A DNA stretch of 64,000 nucleotides from Actinoplanes sichuanensis (GTDB lineage: Bacteria > Actinomycetota > Actinomycetes > Mycobacteriales > Micromonosporaceae). Positions 17,409-26,717 of the stretch are shown in pieces. Where the stretch lies: contig NZ_AP028461.1 in assembly GCF_033097365.1 (NCBI RefSeq), positions 8,742,001 to 8,806,000 of the forward strand. Direction: 5' to 3'. The translations under genes were made by a program, and so were the position numbers. The notes beneath the pieces were generated by a model. That model was not told the origin of the DNA. It ran no database searches and saw only the letters and a list, made by a program, of their open reading frames with translations. How positions within the stretch are numbered: the stretch's first letter is position 1; every line of letters begins with the position of its first letter.

Positions 17409-18071
17409 TCAAACAGTGCGGCGGGTGCGCATCCACAGGATCGGGCCGCTGGCCAGGTATGCCGCGACGATCAGCACGAACGTCATGCGGGGCTGGAGGA
17501 GCGCTCCGACGATCGGGAGCAGCCACAGCCACGGCGGGAGCTTCAGGAGACGGGCGAGCTTCGCGTACGGGAAGCTGGACACCATCGCGAAGGCGAGCAG
17601 CGTCACCCCGGCCAGCTGGACCATGCCGGGGAGCGGCAGGCCGATCAGCACGGTGAGGGCGAGGACCGCGGCCGCCATCGTGGTGGGGACGCCGCAGAAG
17701 AAGCGCCCGTCCTTCGGCGAGACGTTGAACCGGGCCAACCGGATCGCGGCGCAACCGGCGACCAGGGCGGTCGCGATGGCGGCGGCGGCCTGCGGCACCT
17801 GGTCGGCCAGCGAGGCGTAGACCACGACGGGCGCGGCGAGACCGAACGAGCACATGTCGGCGAGCGAGTCCATCTGCGCGCCGAACGGGCTGGCCACCCC
17901 GAGCTTGCGGGCGAGCGCGCCGTCCAGGCCGTCGAAGATGACACAGGCGACCAGGCAGGCCGCGGCGATCTGCACCTGACCGTCCATGGCCAGGAAGATC
18001 GCCAGCAGGCCGAGGCCGAGGCTGGACAGGGTGCAGGCGTTGACGAGCGCGAAGCTCGCACGGCGGGACAT
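17409..18071 (-). CDS. pssA: CDP-diacylglycerol-serine O-phosphatidyltransferase
   Basis: Makes phosphatidylserine from CDP-diacylglycerol and serine; its product feeds Psd. 220 aa from ATG 18071 (MSRRASFALV). The CDP-alcohol phosphatidyltransferase signature DGLDGALAR...GAQMDSLAD is complete near residues 46-70. Multiple membrane helices. The frame stays open upstream, and GTG 18140 would add 23 plausible residues (VDVSVAEPDP to PGERT). Neither start has a strong ribosome binding site, so the N-terminus is uncertain. Confidence 0.88.
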   Translation of the reverse strand: MSRRASFALVNACTLSSLGLGLLAIFLAMDGQVQIAAACLVACVIFDGLDGALARKLGVASPFGAQMDSLADMCSFGLAAPVVVYASLADQVPQAAAAIATALVAGCAAIRLARFNVSPKDGRFFCGVPTTMAAAVLALTVLIGLPLPGMVQLAGVTLLAFAMVSSFPYAKLARLLKLPPWLWLLPIVGALLQPRMTFVLIVAAYLASGPILWMRTRRTV

Positions 18072-18564
18072 GGTGCGCTCACCGGGAAGCAGGGGAATGG
18101 AAGCCGGCGCCGGGTCTGGCTCGGCGACGGAGACGTCCACAGGAACCCCCGGCGCGGGAATCGTGAGAGTCCGCACCGGGTCGGAACCGATGTGCAGCAC
18201 CTCGGCCCGGGTCGCGGTTGCGGCCCGCCCGGTTTCGGCGGAGCGGCGGCCCACCCGAACCATCAGGGCCTGCCGGGCGAGACTTCCGCCCCGGCGCAGC
18301 CGGCCAGCCCAACGACGTCCGGCGGGACGAGGACTATCCGTCGATCGACGCCGGCGCCAAGGGGTACTCGGCACGTGCTTCCTCCATGGAGTTCGGTTGT
18401 TCCGCCGGGGACTCGCGAGCCCGGCGAAATTGCGGGTTACACCATCGCACAGCCGGACGGCCTTGGCGAGAGGTCGAACGATCCAGAGGTTCAACCGCGA
18501 GACCTGACGGTTTCATTCCCCGAGCGGATCGACGGACACGTCCTCAACCTTCCGAGTTTCGATT
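18072..18564. other. Upstream region of pssA
   Basis: About 490 bp between pssA and the leftward NUDIX gene. The pssA frame remains open to 18494, so part may encode an N-terminal extension. No other credible gene, repeat or clear terminator was seen; it presumably holds the pssA promoter. Confidence 0.45.
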
Positions 18565-19467
18565 TTAGCCCGTCCGGCCGAGCGCAGCCCGGGTCAGCTC
18601 GGTGAGGGGTAGGTTGCCGACCTGCTCAGGGGTGAACCAGGCGGCCTCCGAGGTCGATCCGCCGGCCGCCTCGGTGACCGCGGCGGGGGTCGGTTCAGGC
18701 ACCGTGACCTGGTAGACGACCCGGATCACGTGCCATTGGAGGGGCACCCCTTCGGGTCCGACGGCGGCCGGGTCGTACCGATGGGAGACGCCGACCAGCC
18801 CGGTGATCCGTCCGCGCTGGGAGGTCTCCTCGTAGAGCTCGCGGGCGAGGGCGTCTTCGGGTGTCTCGCCGAAGTCGGTGCCGCCGCCGGCCAGATGCCA
18901 GAGGCCGCCGCCGGGATAGCCGTCAGCGATCCGGGTCAGCAGGATTCGCCCGTCCGGGTCGGTGGCCAGGGCATATGCTCCGAATCGCTGCACCGGGCCG
19001 GTCCGGTCCGACGCGACGGGAAACGGGGCGGCGCGCAAAGCCGGGTCGGCCGACTCGAAACCGACGCCGAGGACCCCGGCGGTGAAGGGCAGTAGAGGCA
19101 GTACGGCCACCTCGGCGGGGGCGACCCGATCGACGAGGTCGGTGGTGCCCGCCGTCTCGGGGGTCAGCTCGCCGCCTGTCACCTCTACGTCGTAGATGAT
19201 CCGGTCGGTGTGCTCGATGGTGCCGTCCGGCAGGCGGGCCAGGTCGGCGACGACCGTCCGCAGCCCGGTGATCCGGACGGTGAGGCCGGTCTCCTCGGCG
19301 AACTCCCGGACGACCGTGTCATCCGGGTGCTCGCCGTGGTCGATGCCGCCGCCGGGCAGGGACCACACGCCGGGGAACGCGCTGGCGTCGGATCCGCGGG
19401 TGAGCAGGACACCGCCGTCGGCGGAGCGGCTCACCCCGTACGCCGCCGCCCGTCTATTGATCTTCAC
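18565..19467 (-). CDS. Protein with two tandem NUDIX hydrolase domains
   Basis: 300 aa from GTG 19467, 5 nt after the stop of the preceding NUDIX gene. Domain 1 (about 8-135) has a NUDIX box GGGIDHGEHPDDTVVREFAEETG; domain 2 (about 155-290) has GGTDFGETPEDALARELYEETS. Each follows the Gx5Ex7REUxEEx pattern, so both could be active pyrophosphohydrolases on nucleoside diphosphate-X substrates. Substrate unknown. A paralogue of the upstream neighbour, probably from a gene duplication, and co-transcribed with it. Confidence 0.85.
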   Translation of the reverse strand: MKINRRAAAYGVSRSADGGVLLTRGSDASAFPGVWSLPGGGIDHGEHPDDTVVREFAEETGLTVRITGLRTVVADLARLPDGTIEHTDRIIYDVEVTGGELTPETAGTTDLVDRVAPAEVAVLPLLPFTAGVLGVGFESADPALRAAPFPVASDRTGPVQRFGAYALATDPDGRILLTRIADGYPGGGLWHLAGGGTDFGETPEDALARELYEETSQRGRITGLVGVSHRYDPAAVGPEGVPLQWHVIRVVYQVTVPEPTPAAVTEAAGGSTSEAAWFTPEQVGNLPLTELTRAALGRTG

Positions 19468-19472
19468 CCGCT

Positions 19473-20420
19473 CTAGATTAGCTTCGCCGCCCGGAGCGCA
19501 TCGGCCGTCACCTCGGTGATCTGGTCGGGGCCGAGCGCCGCGACCTCGGTCAGCGGCATCCATCGCGCCTCGGAGGTGGAGCCGCCGACGTCGTGGATGG
19601 TGACCTCGGTCGGCTTGTCCACGACGACCCGGTAGAAGGCCCGGACACCGTGCCAGTCGATCGGGTAGCCCTCGGGGCCGAGGGAGGCGGCGTCGCGGTG
19701 GCTGGCCACGCCGAGCAACTCGACGAGGTGGCCTTCCTGGCCGGTCTCCTCGACGAGTTCGCGGATCAGGGCGGTGCCGGGCTGTTCGCCGTAGTCGGTG
19801 CCGCCGCCGGGCAGATGCCAGCAACCGGCCCCCGGGTAGCCGTCGGAGATCCGGGTGAGCAGCAGGTTCTCGTACGGGTCGGTGGCGATCGCGTAGGCCG
19901 CGAAGCGCTGTGCCCGGTGCAGGCCGTCCGGTCCCTCGTAGGCGTAGAAGGACGGGAAGACCGGCGCCTCCTCGGGCCGCAGGTCACCGGCGTCGGCGGA
20001 GAGCCCGAGCGCGGCCGCGGTGAACGGCCGGAGTTTGAGCTTCTCGGCCTCTTCGAGGGTGTGCCAGCGGGCCAGGTCGGTGTTGTGGCCGACCCGGTCG
20101 ATCAGGTTGCCGCCGCGCACCGACACCGAGTAGATCAGCCGGTCGGTGTGGATGGTGACGCCGCGGTGCGGCATCGAGCGCATGTCGGCGAGCACGTCGT
20201 GTAGCCCCGAGACGGCGACGGAGAGGCCGGTCTCCGCCGCGGTCTCGCGGACGACGGTGTGGTTGGGATCTTCGCCGTGGTCGACGGCGCCTCCGGGCAG
20301 CGACCAGACTCCGGGGGTACCGGATTTGGACGATGCCCGGACCAGGAGCACGCGGCCATCGCCGTCGCGGGCGACGGCGTAGGCGGCGATCCGGCGGAGC
20401 GGTTCGAGTGCGGGGGTCAC
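19473..20420 (-). CDS. Protein with two tandem NUDIX hydrolase domains (paralogue)
   Basis: 315 aa from GTG 20420. Box 1 is GGAVDHGEDPNHTVVRETAAETG, in which the first Glu of the REUxEE core is Ala (TAAE), a possible weakening. Box 2, GGTDYGEQPGTALIRELVEETG, is complete. Same architecture and loop phrases (ISDGYPGAGCWHLPGGGTDYGE) as the downstream protein. A TTG at 20456 would add 12 residues. A promoter with a palindrome lies just upstream. Confidence 0.85.
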   Translation of the reverse strand: MTPALEPLRRIAAYAVARDGDGRVLLVRASSKSGTPGVWSLPGGAVDHGEDPNHTVVRETAAETGLSVAVSGLHDVLADMRSMPHRGVTIHTDRLIYSVSVRGGNLIDRVGHNTDLARWHTLEEAEKLKLRPFTAAALGLSADAGDLRPEEAPVFPSFYAYEGPDGLHRAQRFAAYAIATDPYENLLLTRISDGYPGAGCWHLPGGGTDYGEQPGTALIRELVEETGQEGHLVELLGVASHRDAASLGPEGYPIDWHGVRAFYRVVVDKPTEVTIHDVGGSTSEARWMPLTEVAALGPDQITEVTADALRAAKLI

Positions 20421-20442
20421 GGGCCGCAATTCTGCCCGCGAT

Positions 20443-20480
20443 TTGTTACCTCTCAAGAACTTCTGTCAAATTCCTGACAG
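20443..20480 (-). promoter_or_regulatory. Promoter with palindromic operator-like site for the NUDIX pair
   Basis: On the minus strand, TTGACA (20469-20464) is followed after about 15-17 nt by TAACAAAT. The -35 lies within an inverted repeat, ctgtca-N6-tgacag (20463-20480), a plausible repressor site. The repressor is unknown. Confidence 0.4.
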
Positions 20481-20496
20481 TGGGATAGCGGTGAGT

Positions 20497-20535
20497 AATC
20501 GCAGCTCAGGGCGGGTTACGCCGCCCTGGGCGATT
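20497..20535 (-). terminator. Terminator after guaA
   Basis: cagggcgg (20507-20514) pairs with ccgccctg (20521-20528); outer pairing aatcgc/gcgatt extends the structure to 20497-20535 with a small bulge. It lies 17 bp past the guaA stop. Confidence 0.6.
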
Positions 20536-20551
20536 GATCCACTACTGACCG

Positions 20552-22099
20552 TCACTCCCACTCGATGGTGCCCGGAGGCTTGCTCGTGACGTCCAGGACG
20601 ACCCGGTTGATCTCCCGAACCTCGTTCGTGATCCGGTTCGAGATCTTGGCGATCAGGTCGTACGGCAGACGCGACCAGTCCGCGGTCATGGCGTCCTCGG
20701 ACGACACCGGCCGCAGCACCACCGGGTGCCCATAGGTCCGGCCGTCACCCTGCACACCCACGCTGCGCACGTCGGCCAGCAGCACCACCGGGAACTGCCA
20801 GACACTACGGTCGAGGCCGGCCGCGGTGAGTTCCTCGCGGGCGATCAGGTCGGCCTGACGAAGGATGTCGAGCCGCTCGCGGTCCACCGCGCCGATGATC
20901 CGGATCGCCAGACCCGGCCCGGGGAACGGCTGCCGCTGCACGATCTCGTCGGGCAGGCCGAGCTCCTTGCCGATCGCCCGCACCTCGTCCTTGAACAGGG
21001 TGCGCAGCGGCTCGATCAACGAGAACTGCAGGTCGTCGGGAAGACCGCCCACGTTGTGGTGCGACTTGATGTTGGCCGTGCCGGTGCCGCCACCGGACTC
21101 CACCACGTCGGGGTAGAGCGTGCCCTGGACGAGGAACTCGATGTGCCGCTCGGCGTCGAGCTCACGAGCGGCCGCCTCGAAGGTACGGATGAACTCCCGG
21201 CCGATGATCTTGCGCTTCTGCTCCGGGTCGGTCACCCCGGCCAGGTGACCCAGGAACTGCTCCTCGACGTTCTTCACCACGAGCCGGACGCCGGTCACCG
21301 CGACGTAGTCCTTCTCGACCTGCTCCGCCTCGCCCGACCGCAGCAGGCCGTGGTCGACGAAGACGCAGGTGAGCTGATCGCCGATCGCGCGTTGCACGAG
21401 GGCCGCAGCCACCGCCGAGTCGACGCCACCGGAGAGCGCGCAGAGCACCTGCTTGTCACCGACCTGGGCGCGGATGGCGGCGACCTGGTCCTCGATGATG
21501 TTGCCGGGCGTCCAGGTGGGCTCGATGCCGGCGATGTCGTAGAGGAATCGCTTCAGCATCTCCTGGCCCTGCTCGGTGTGTGCCACCTCGGGGTGGAACT
21601 GCACACCGGCACGCTTCGACGCGAGATCCTCGAAGGCGGCGACCGGGGCGCCGGGGGTGGAGGCGGTGACCTCGAAACCCGACGGCGCGATCGAGACGCT
21701 GTCGCCGTGGCTCATCCAGACCGGCAGGTCGGCGGGCAGCTCGCGGAGCAGGGTGCCGCCCTCGACCGACAGGACGGTCCGCCCATACTCCCGGGAACCG
21801 GTGTGGGCCACCGTGCCGCCGAGCGCCTGGGCCATCGCCTGGAAGCCGTAGCAGATGCCGAAGACCGGCACGTCACTGTCGAACAGGCCGGCGTCGAGCG
21901 TGGGCGCTCCGGGCTCGTAAACGCTGGAGGGGCCACCGGAGAGGATGATCGCGGCGGGATTCTTCGCCAGCATCTCGGCCACCGGCATCGAGTGCGGGAC
22001 GATCTCGGAGTAGACACGGGCCTCGCGGACCCGGCGGGCGATCAACTGAGCGTACTGGGCGCCGAAGTCGACGACGAGAACGGGACGCGGGGTACTCAC
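20552..22099 (-). CDS. guaA: GMP synthase (glutamine-hydrolysing)
   Basis: Converts XMP to GMP using ATP and glutamine, the last step of de novo guanine nucleotide synthesis. 515 aa from GTG 22099. N-terminal glutamine amidotransferase ([13 protein letters not shown]; nucleophile Cys in [10 protein letters not shown]; His/Glu in [11 protein letters not shown]), central ATP-pyrophosphatase P-loop ([15 protein letters not shown]), and a C-terminal dimerisation domain ending PPGTIEWE. Same strand as guaB and guaB3 about 5 kb away, consistent with the conserved gua region. Confidence 0.97.
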   Translation of the reverse strand: MSTPRPVLVVDFGAQYAQLIARRVREARVYSEIVPHSMPVAEMLAKNPAAIILSGGPSSVYEPGAPTLDAGLFDSDVPVFGICYGFQAMAQALGGTVAHTGSREYGRTVLSVEGGTLLRELPADLPVWMSHGDSVSIAPSGFEVTASTPGAPVAAFEDLASKRAGVQFHPEVAHTEQGQEMLKRFLYDIAGIEPTWTPGNIIEDQVAAIRAQVGDKQVLCALSGGVDSAVAAALVQRAIGDQLTCVFVDHGLLRSGEAEQVEKDYVAVTGVRLVVKNVEEQFLGHLAGVTDPEQKRKIIGREFIRTFEAAARELDAERHIEFLVQGTLYPDVVESGGGTGTANIKSHHNVGGLPDDLQFSLIEPLRTLFKDEVRAIGKELGLPDEIVQRQPFPGPGLAIRIIGAVDRERLDILRQADLIAREELTAAGLDRSVWQFPVVLLADVRSVGVQGDGRTYGHPVVLRPVSSEDAMTADWSRLPYDLIAKISNRITNEVREINRVVLDVTSKPPGTIEWE

Positions 22100-22136
22100 C
22101 CGGCGAGTTTACCGACGGGTGAGCACCCCGAACCGG

Positions 22137-23966
22137 TCAGGCTCGGTAGTACGTGCGGATCGTCGTGTACCTCACGTTGCCCGCCATGTCGTACGCCCGG
22201 ATCCGGACCTTCATGGTCTTCTTCTGGCTCGCGACCTTGAAGCTGAGCACGTAGCCCGCCGTCCGGTCGGTCGCCACGACCTTCCCGTTCACGATCAGCT
22301 CGACCTTGCTGATCCCGGATTTGTCGGCAGCCTTGGCGTACACCTTGACCGTGCCCTTGACCTTGGCCTTGTTGGCCGGAGCCTTGGTGATCGAGACCGA
22401 GGGCGCGAGGTTGTCCGCGGTATACCACCGGGCCGGCAGCCAGAGGTGGTTGCCGGCCTTGTCGTAGACCAGCAGCTGGACCTTCATCGCGCCGTTACGG
22501 GTGCCCGTCTTGAGGACCGGGGTGAACGGGGCGACGTAGTCCCAGTTGTGCCACTTGCCGTCGACGTAGAGGTTCACGTTGCGGACGCCGGACCAGTCGT
22601 CGGTCAGCCCGTACAGGCTCATCGTCACGTTGCCGCGGACCTTGGCGTTCGCCGACGGCCAGAAGCCGGTGGCGGTGGGCGCCTTGGTGTCGCTGCCGGT
22701 GTTGATCGCACGGACCGCGTCGACCGAGCCGAACTGGGTCCAGGTGTTGTCCCGACGGCCGGAGTTGGTGATCGCGTAACGCAGGCCACCGCCCGAGTAG
22801 TTCGGGTGCGCCGAGGCCACGAGCGCGGCCACACCGGACACCAACGGCGCCGAGAAGGACGTGCCCTGCACCTCGTAGTCGTCCATCAGCCGGCCGGTCA
22901 CCGGATCGGTCCAGTAGACCCAGCAGGAGATGGGGTCGTCGTAGCAGTAGGTGCCGTTGGACTTCATGGCCGCGGTGATGCCCGGGGCCGCGACGTCCAC
23001 CCAGCTGCCGTAGTTGGAGAACTCGGCCCGCGCCCGGCCACCCGTGCTGCGGGTGTCGGTCGCACCGACGGCGAGCACGTCCGCGTACGCCGCCGGGTAG
23101 CTCTTCTGACTGGTGTTCTCGTTGCCGGCGGCCGCGACCACCAGGGCGCCCTTGCCGTTGGCGTAGGCCACCGCGTCCTGCAGCACGGCGGAGGTGCTGT
23201 AACCGCCGAGCGACATGTTGATGATCTTCGCGTTGTTCTGGGCGGCCCAGATGATGCCCTTGGCGATGTTCGAGTGGTACCCGACACCTGTCGCGCTGAG
23301 CACCTTCACCGGCAGGATCTTGCACTGGGCGCAGACGCCGGCCATGCCCTTGCCGTTGTTCGGCGTAGCGGCGATCAGCGAGGACACCATGGTGCCGTGG
23401 CCCTCGTCGTCGCTCGGGTACGCGTCGCCGTTGTGGAAGTCGTACCCGGGCAGGACCTTGCCGGCCAGGTCACCGACCGCGTTCACGCCGGTGTCCACGA
23501 CCGCGACGGTCACTGCCGACCCGGTCGTGGTGTCCCACGCCGCGGGCACGTTCATCTGCGCCAGCTCGGGCTGCCGGTTCTGTGTGATCCAGGGGTCGTT
23601 CGGTGTGACGTCGGCCTTCTCCACCTGCGGGTCGACCTGGACGTACTCGACGTTCGGGTCGGCCTTGAGGGCCGCGGTCACGGCGGCCGCGCGGGCGCCG
23701 GGCACCTCGATCGCCTTGGCCCGGATCTCACCGAGCAGGCGGCGGGTGGTGCTGTCGCCGTCGGCCGTCGGCAGGCCGAGGCGCTGAAGGCTGGGCAGAG
23801 CGACGTCGGTGGCCACGCCGGAGCGCAGGCCGACCAGGAGACGAACCGGAAGTGCGCGGGCGGAACCGGTCACCGACGCTCCCGCGACCGGGGCCAGAAC
23901 GACTCCGGCGGTCAGCGTGGTGACGGCGGCGAGGCCTACGATGACCCGCCGTCGAGTGGATTTCAT
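22137..23966 (-). CDS. Secreted subtilisin-like serine protease (S8) with C-terminal Ig-like domains
   Basis: 609 aa from ATG 23966, preceded by GGGGAGG. Signal peptide (1 to about 30), an inhibitor-like propeptide (about 35-110), then the S8 catalytic domain with Asp in VAVVDTGVN, His in DEGHGTMVSS and Ser in GTSFSAPLVSGVAAL. The last about 180 residues hold two or three repeats (ATGFWPSANAKVRGNVTM..., VSITKAPANKAKVKGTVKVYA...) of bacterial Ig-like type, probably for binding to wall or substrate. All triad residues are present. Monocistronic, divergent from the LCP gene. Confidence 0.93.
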   Translation of the reverse strand: MKSTRRRVIVGLAAVTTLTAGVVLAPVAGASVTGSARALPVRLLVGLRSGVATDVALPSLQRLGLPTADGDSTTRRLLGEIRAKAIEVPGARAAAVTAALKADPNVEYVQVDPQVEKADVTPNDPWITQNRQPELAQMNVPAAWDTTTGSAVTVAVVDTGVNAVGDLAGKVLPGYDFHNGDAYPSDDEGHGTMVSSLIAATPNNGKGMAGVCAQCKILPVKVLSATGVGYHSNIAKGIIWAAQNNAKIINMSLGGYSTSAVLQDAVAYANGKGALVVAAAGNENTSQKSYPAAYADVLAVGATDTRSTGGRARAEFSNYGSWVDVAAPGITAAMKSNGTYCYDDPISCWVYWTDPVTGRLMDDYEVQGTSFSAPLVSGVAALVASAHPNYSGGGLRYAITNSGRRDNTWTQFGSVDAVRAINTGSDTKAPTATGFWPSANAKVRGNVTMSLYGLTDDWSGVRNVNLYVDGKWHNWDYVAPFTPVLKTGTRNGAMKVQLLVYDKAGNHLWLPARWYTADNLAPSVSITKAPANKAKVKGTVKVYAKAADKSGISKVELIVNGKVVATDRTAGYVLSFKVASQKKTMKVRIRAYDMAGNVRYTTIRTYYRA

Positions 23967-24083
23967 TCTCGGACTGCCTCCCCGTAGGCGACCCGCCGCG
24001 GACCGGCGAATCGCCGAGCCAGCGTACCGGTGATCTTGAATTTGGCAATAGCCCACGGCATTGAGCGTTACCGCGATGTCATT

Positions 24084-24089
24084 TATGGT
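24084..24089 (+). promoter_or_regulatory. -10 box for leaderless LCP transcript
   Basis: TATGGT ends 7 nt before ATG 24097; no ribosome binding site is seen. This supports the chosen start over three upstream in-frame candidates. Confidence 0.5.
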
Positions 24090-24096
24090 TCGCGCT

Positions 24097-25197
24097 ATGC
24101 GGAACAGCAAGATCACCTGGTCGATCGTGGCCGGCGTCGCATTGGCCCTGATCGTCGGAATCGGTGTCGCCATCGCGGTGGGCCGAGGTTCGTCCGAACC
24201 GGCTGCCGCGCCTGCCGTATCGGCCAGTGTCGTCCCGCTGCCGAGCGGCACACCGAGCGTGTCGGCCGCCCCGGCGCCGTCGCCCGGCGCGGACATCAAG
24301 GGACCGCTCGATCTGGTGCTGATCGGCGTCGACACCCGGGTGAGCATCCCCGACTGGGAGCCGCACGCCGACACGATCATGCTGTTGCACGTGGAGGCGG
24401 ATCTCAAGTCCGCGTATCTGTATTCGCTGCCTCGAGACCTGCGGGTGGACATTCCGGCGTACAAAAAGGCGGGTTTCGGCGGCGGGAAACACAAGATCAC
24501 CGAGGCGATGAGTCGAGGTTCCCGGATTCCGGGGTCGCCGAAGAAAAGCGTCGAGCAGGGTTACGAGCTGCTCACGAAAACTCTCAGTGCGTATACCGGG
24601 ATCAAGACCTTCCACGGCGGCGCGATCCTGAATTTCGGCGGCCTGGACAAGCTGGTCGACCAACTCGGCGGCATCGACATGAAGATCGACCAGAAGGTGA
24701 AGTCCCGGCACCGCAAGCCGGACGGTTCGATGCGGACCCTCTCCGGCGGCGACTACATCGGACCGCAGGCCACCTATCAGCCCGGCACCCGGCACCTGGT
24801 CGGCTGGCAGGCGATCGACTACGCCCGGCAGCGGTACGGGCTGCCCAACGGCGACTACGACAGGCAGCGGCACCAGCGGCAGATGGTCGAGGCGATCCTG
24901 GCCAAGGCCCTGACCCAGGGGCTGAGCGACCCGGCGAGACTCGGCTCGGTGATCAACGCGCTCGGAAAGTCACTGGTCTACGTGGGCGGGCGTACCCCGT
25001 TCGAGTACGCCTACGCGCTCCGTGACCTCGCCCCCGACAAGATCACCACGGTGACGCTGCCCGGCGCCGGGGTCGGCAGTGGCGGCGGCTACCTCGGTGA
25101 GCAGCTCAAGGAGGAGGGCCGCGGGTTCGTCAAGGCGCTCGCCAAGGGCACCCACCGCGCATACCTCGCAGCACACCCCAAACTGGTCGACAAGTGA
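24097..25197 (+). CDS. LytR-CpsA-Psr (LCP) family cell-wall glycopolymer ligase
   Basis: Family members attach teichoic acid or arabinogalactan-type polymers to peptidoglycan outside the membrane. 366 aa: short cytoplasmic N-terminus, one membrane helix (about 5-27), a Ser/Pro/Ala linker, then the LCP domain. Key features are VLIGVDTR, HADTIMLLHVE, LYSLPRDLRVDIP (active-site Arg/Asp) and IDYARQRYGLPNGDYDRQRHQRQMVEAI. 19 bp upstream of the M1-like lipoprotein gene. Confidence 0.92.
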   Translation: MRNSKITWSIVAGVALALIVGIGVAIAVGRGSSEPAAAPAVSASVVPLPSGTPSVSAAPAPSPGADIKGPLDLVLIGVDTRVSIPDWEPHADTIMLLHVEADLKSAYLYSLPRDLRVDIPAYKKAGFGGGKHKITEAMSRGSRIPGSPKKSVEQGYELLTKTLSAYTGIKTFHGGAILNFGGLDKLVDQLGGIDMKIDQKVKSRHRKPDGSMRTLSGGDYIGPQATYQPGTRHLVGWQAIDYARQRYGLPNGDYDRQRHQRQMVEAILAKALTQGLSDPARLGSVINALGKSLVYVGGRTPFEYAYALRDLAPDKITTVTLPGAGVGSGGGYLGEQLKEEGRGFVKALAKGTHRAYLAAHPKLVDK

Positions 25198-25203
25198 TGG
25201 CCG

Positions 25204-25209
25204 TACCCT
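25204..25209 (+). promoter_or_regulatory. -10 box for leaderless M1 peptidase transcript
   Basis: TACCCT ends 7 nt before ATG 25217. It could give this gene its own start in addition to read-through from the LCP gene. Confidence 0.4.
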
Positions 25210-25216
25210 CGATGAC

Positions 25217-26605
25217 ATGAGGGTCTGGATGTACGGGCTGGTTCTGCTGCTGGTGGGTTGCTCCTCCGCGCCCGCCCCGGTCACCCCGGTGTTCGGTCCG
25301 GGCGCCGACGGGGCCGGCGACCCGTACTACCCGAAGTACGGCAACGGCGGCTACGACGTCGGCGGTTACGACCTGGCGCTGAGCTACGACCCGTCATCCG
25401 GCCGACTGGAGGGCGCCGCGACCATCACCGCGACCGCCACCCAGGACCTGTCCCGGTTCAACCTCGACCTGGACGGCCTCCGTGTCACCAAGGTCACTGT
25501 GGACGGTTCCGCCGCCACCTCGACCACCGAGGACGCCGAGCTGGTGATCACCCCGGCCGCCGGGATCCCGAAGGGCACCGGCTTCACCGTCGTCGTCGCC
25601 TACGGCGGCACCCCCGCGCCCGCCGGCAACGACACGCTCGGCACCAGCGGCTGGCTACGCGACAGCGACAGCAAGGGCGCGGTGGCCCTCGGCCAGCCGG
25701 AGTCGGCGAGCACCTGGTTCCCGGTCAACGACCACCCCTCCGACAAGGCGACGTTCAAGCTGGCGATGACCGTGCCGGACGGTGTCGAGGTGATCAGCAA
25801 CGGCGCACCCGGCCCGAAGGACACCGTGGACGGCCGGACCACCTGGCGCTGGACCGAGTCGTCGCCGATGGCCAGCTACCTCGCCACGGTCGTGATCGGG
25901 CAGTATCGGATCACCGAGAGCACCCACGCCGGACGCCCGATGGTCATCGCGGTCCCCGAGTCGATGCCGGCCGGCGGTGCGGCCGCCAAGTCGCTGGCCC
26001 GGACCGGCGAGATCACCGACTTCCTGGAGACACAGTTCGGGCCGTACCCGTTCAGCGCCAACGGCGGGGTGGTCGTGGACGAGGAGCGGATCCGCTATGC
26101 GCTGGAGACGCAGTCCCGCCCGGTCTACGGCAACACGTTCTTCCTCTCCGGCGAGAACACCGGCGTCGTCGCGCACGAACTCGCCCACCAGTGGTTCGGC
26201 GACAGCGTCGCACTCGCCCGCTGGCAGGACATCTGGCTCAACGAGGGCTTCGCGACGTACGCCGAGTGGCTCTGGTCGGAACACATCGGCTCACTGACCG
26301 CCCAACAGCTCTTCGACCGGCGCTACAACGGTTTCAACTGGTCCGAGGCACCGGGCGACCCGACGCCGAAAGGCCTCTTCGGCAACGCCGTCTACCAGCG
26401 GGGCGGCATGACCGTCCACGCGCTCCGCAAGACTCTCGGCGACGAGGCCTTCTTCAAGCTGGTCAAATCCTGGACCACCGAACACCGCGACGGAAACGTC
26501 ACCACGGACCAGTTCATCAAGGCGGCCTCCGCCGCTGCGGGCCGCGATCTGAGCCCGTTCTTCAACGCCTGGCTCACGGCGAAGACCCAACCCCCGAAAC
26601 CCTGA
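25217..26605 (+). CDS. M1-family zinc metallopeptidase, lipoprotein
   Basis: 462 aa from ATG 25217. Lipoprotein signal MRVWMYGLVLLLVGC with lipobox LVGC near residue 15. N-terminal beta domain, then a gluzincin catalytic domain with HELAHQWFGD and a downstream Glu in WLNEGFATYAE, the complete HExxH-18-E zinc site. The GxMEN exopeptidase motif of aminopeptidase N is not evident, and the C-terminal ERAP-like helical domain is missing, so it is a short M1 form. Expected to work on peptides at the outer membrane face. Confidence 0.9.
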   Translation: MRVWMYGLVLLLVGCSSAPAPVTPVFGPGADGAGDPYYPKYGNGGYDVGGYDLALSYDPSSGRLEGAATITATATQDLSRFNLDLDGLRVTKVTVDGSAATSTTEDAELVITPAAGIPKGTGFTVVVAYGGTPAPAGNDTLGTSGWLRDSDSKGAVALGQPESASTWFPVNDHPSDKATFKLAMTVPDGVEVISNGAPGPKDTVDGRTTWRWTESSPMASYLATVVIGQYRITESTHAGRPMVIAVPESMPAGGAAAKSLARTGEITDFLETQFGPYPFSANGGVVVDEERIRYALETQSRPVYGNTFFLSGENTGVVAHELAHQWFGDSVALARWQDIWLNEGFATYAEWLWSEHIGSLTAQQLFDRRYNGFNWSEAPGDPTPKGLFGNAVYQRGGMTVHALRKTLGDEAFFKLVKSWTTEHRDGNVTTDQFIKAASAAAGRDLSPFFNAWLTAKTQPPKP

Positions 26606-26717
26606 TTTCGTACGGCTACGCAAAGTCCCGAGCCTGTCCACGCGACGCGGTCCCGGCACCGGACCGTCCGGCGACCGCCGGGCCGGATGCGGCTCTCACC
26701 CATGACACACTGCCGCC

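Noticed and set aside
18072..18494. Full 141-residue N-terminal extension of PssA
   Set aside because: The far upstream part is Arg/Pro-rich and unlike PssA. At most the last about 23 residues look plausible.
20726..22240. 504-codon open frame on the + strand
   Set aside because: Antisense to guaA; low-complexity shadow with no motifs.
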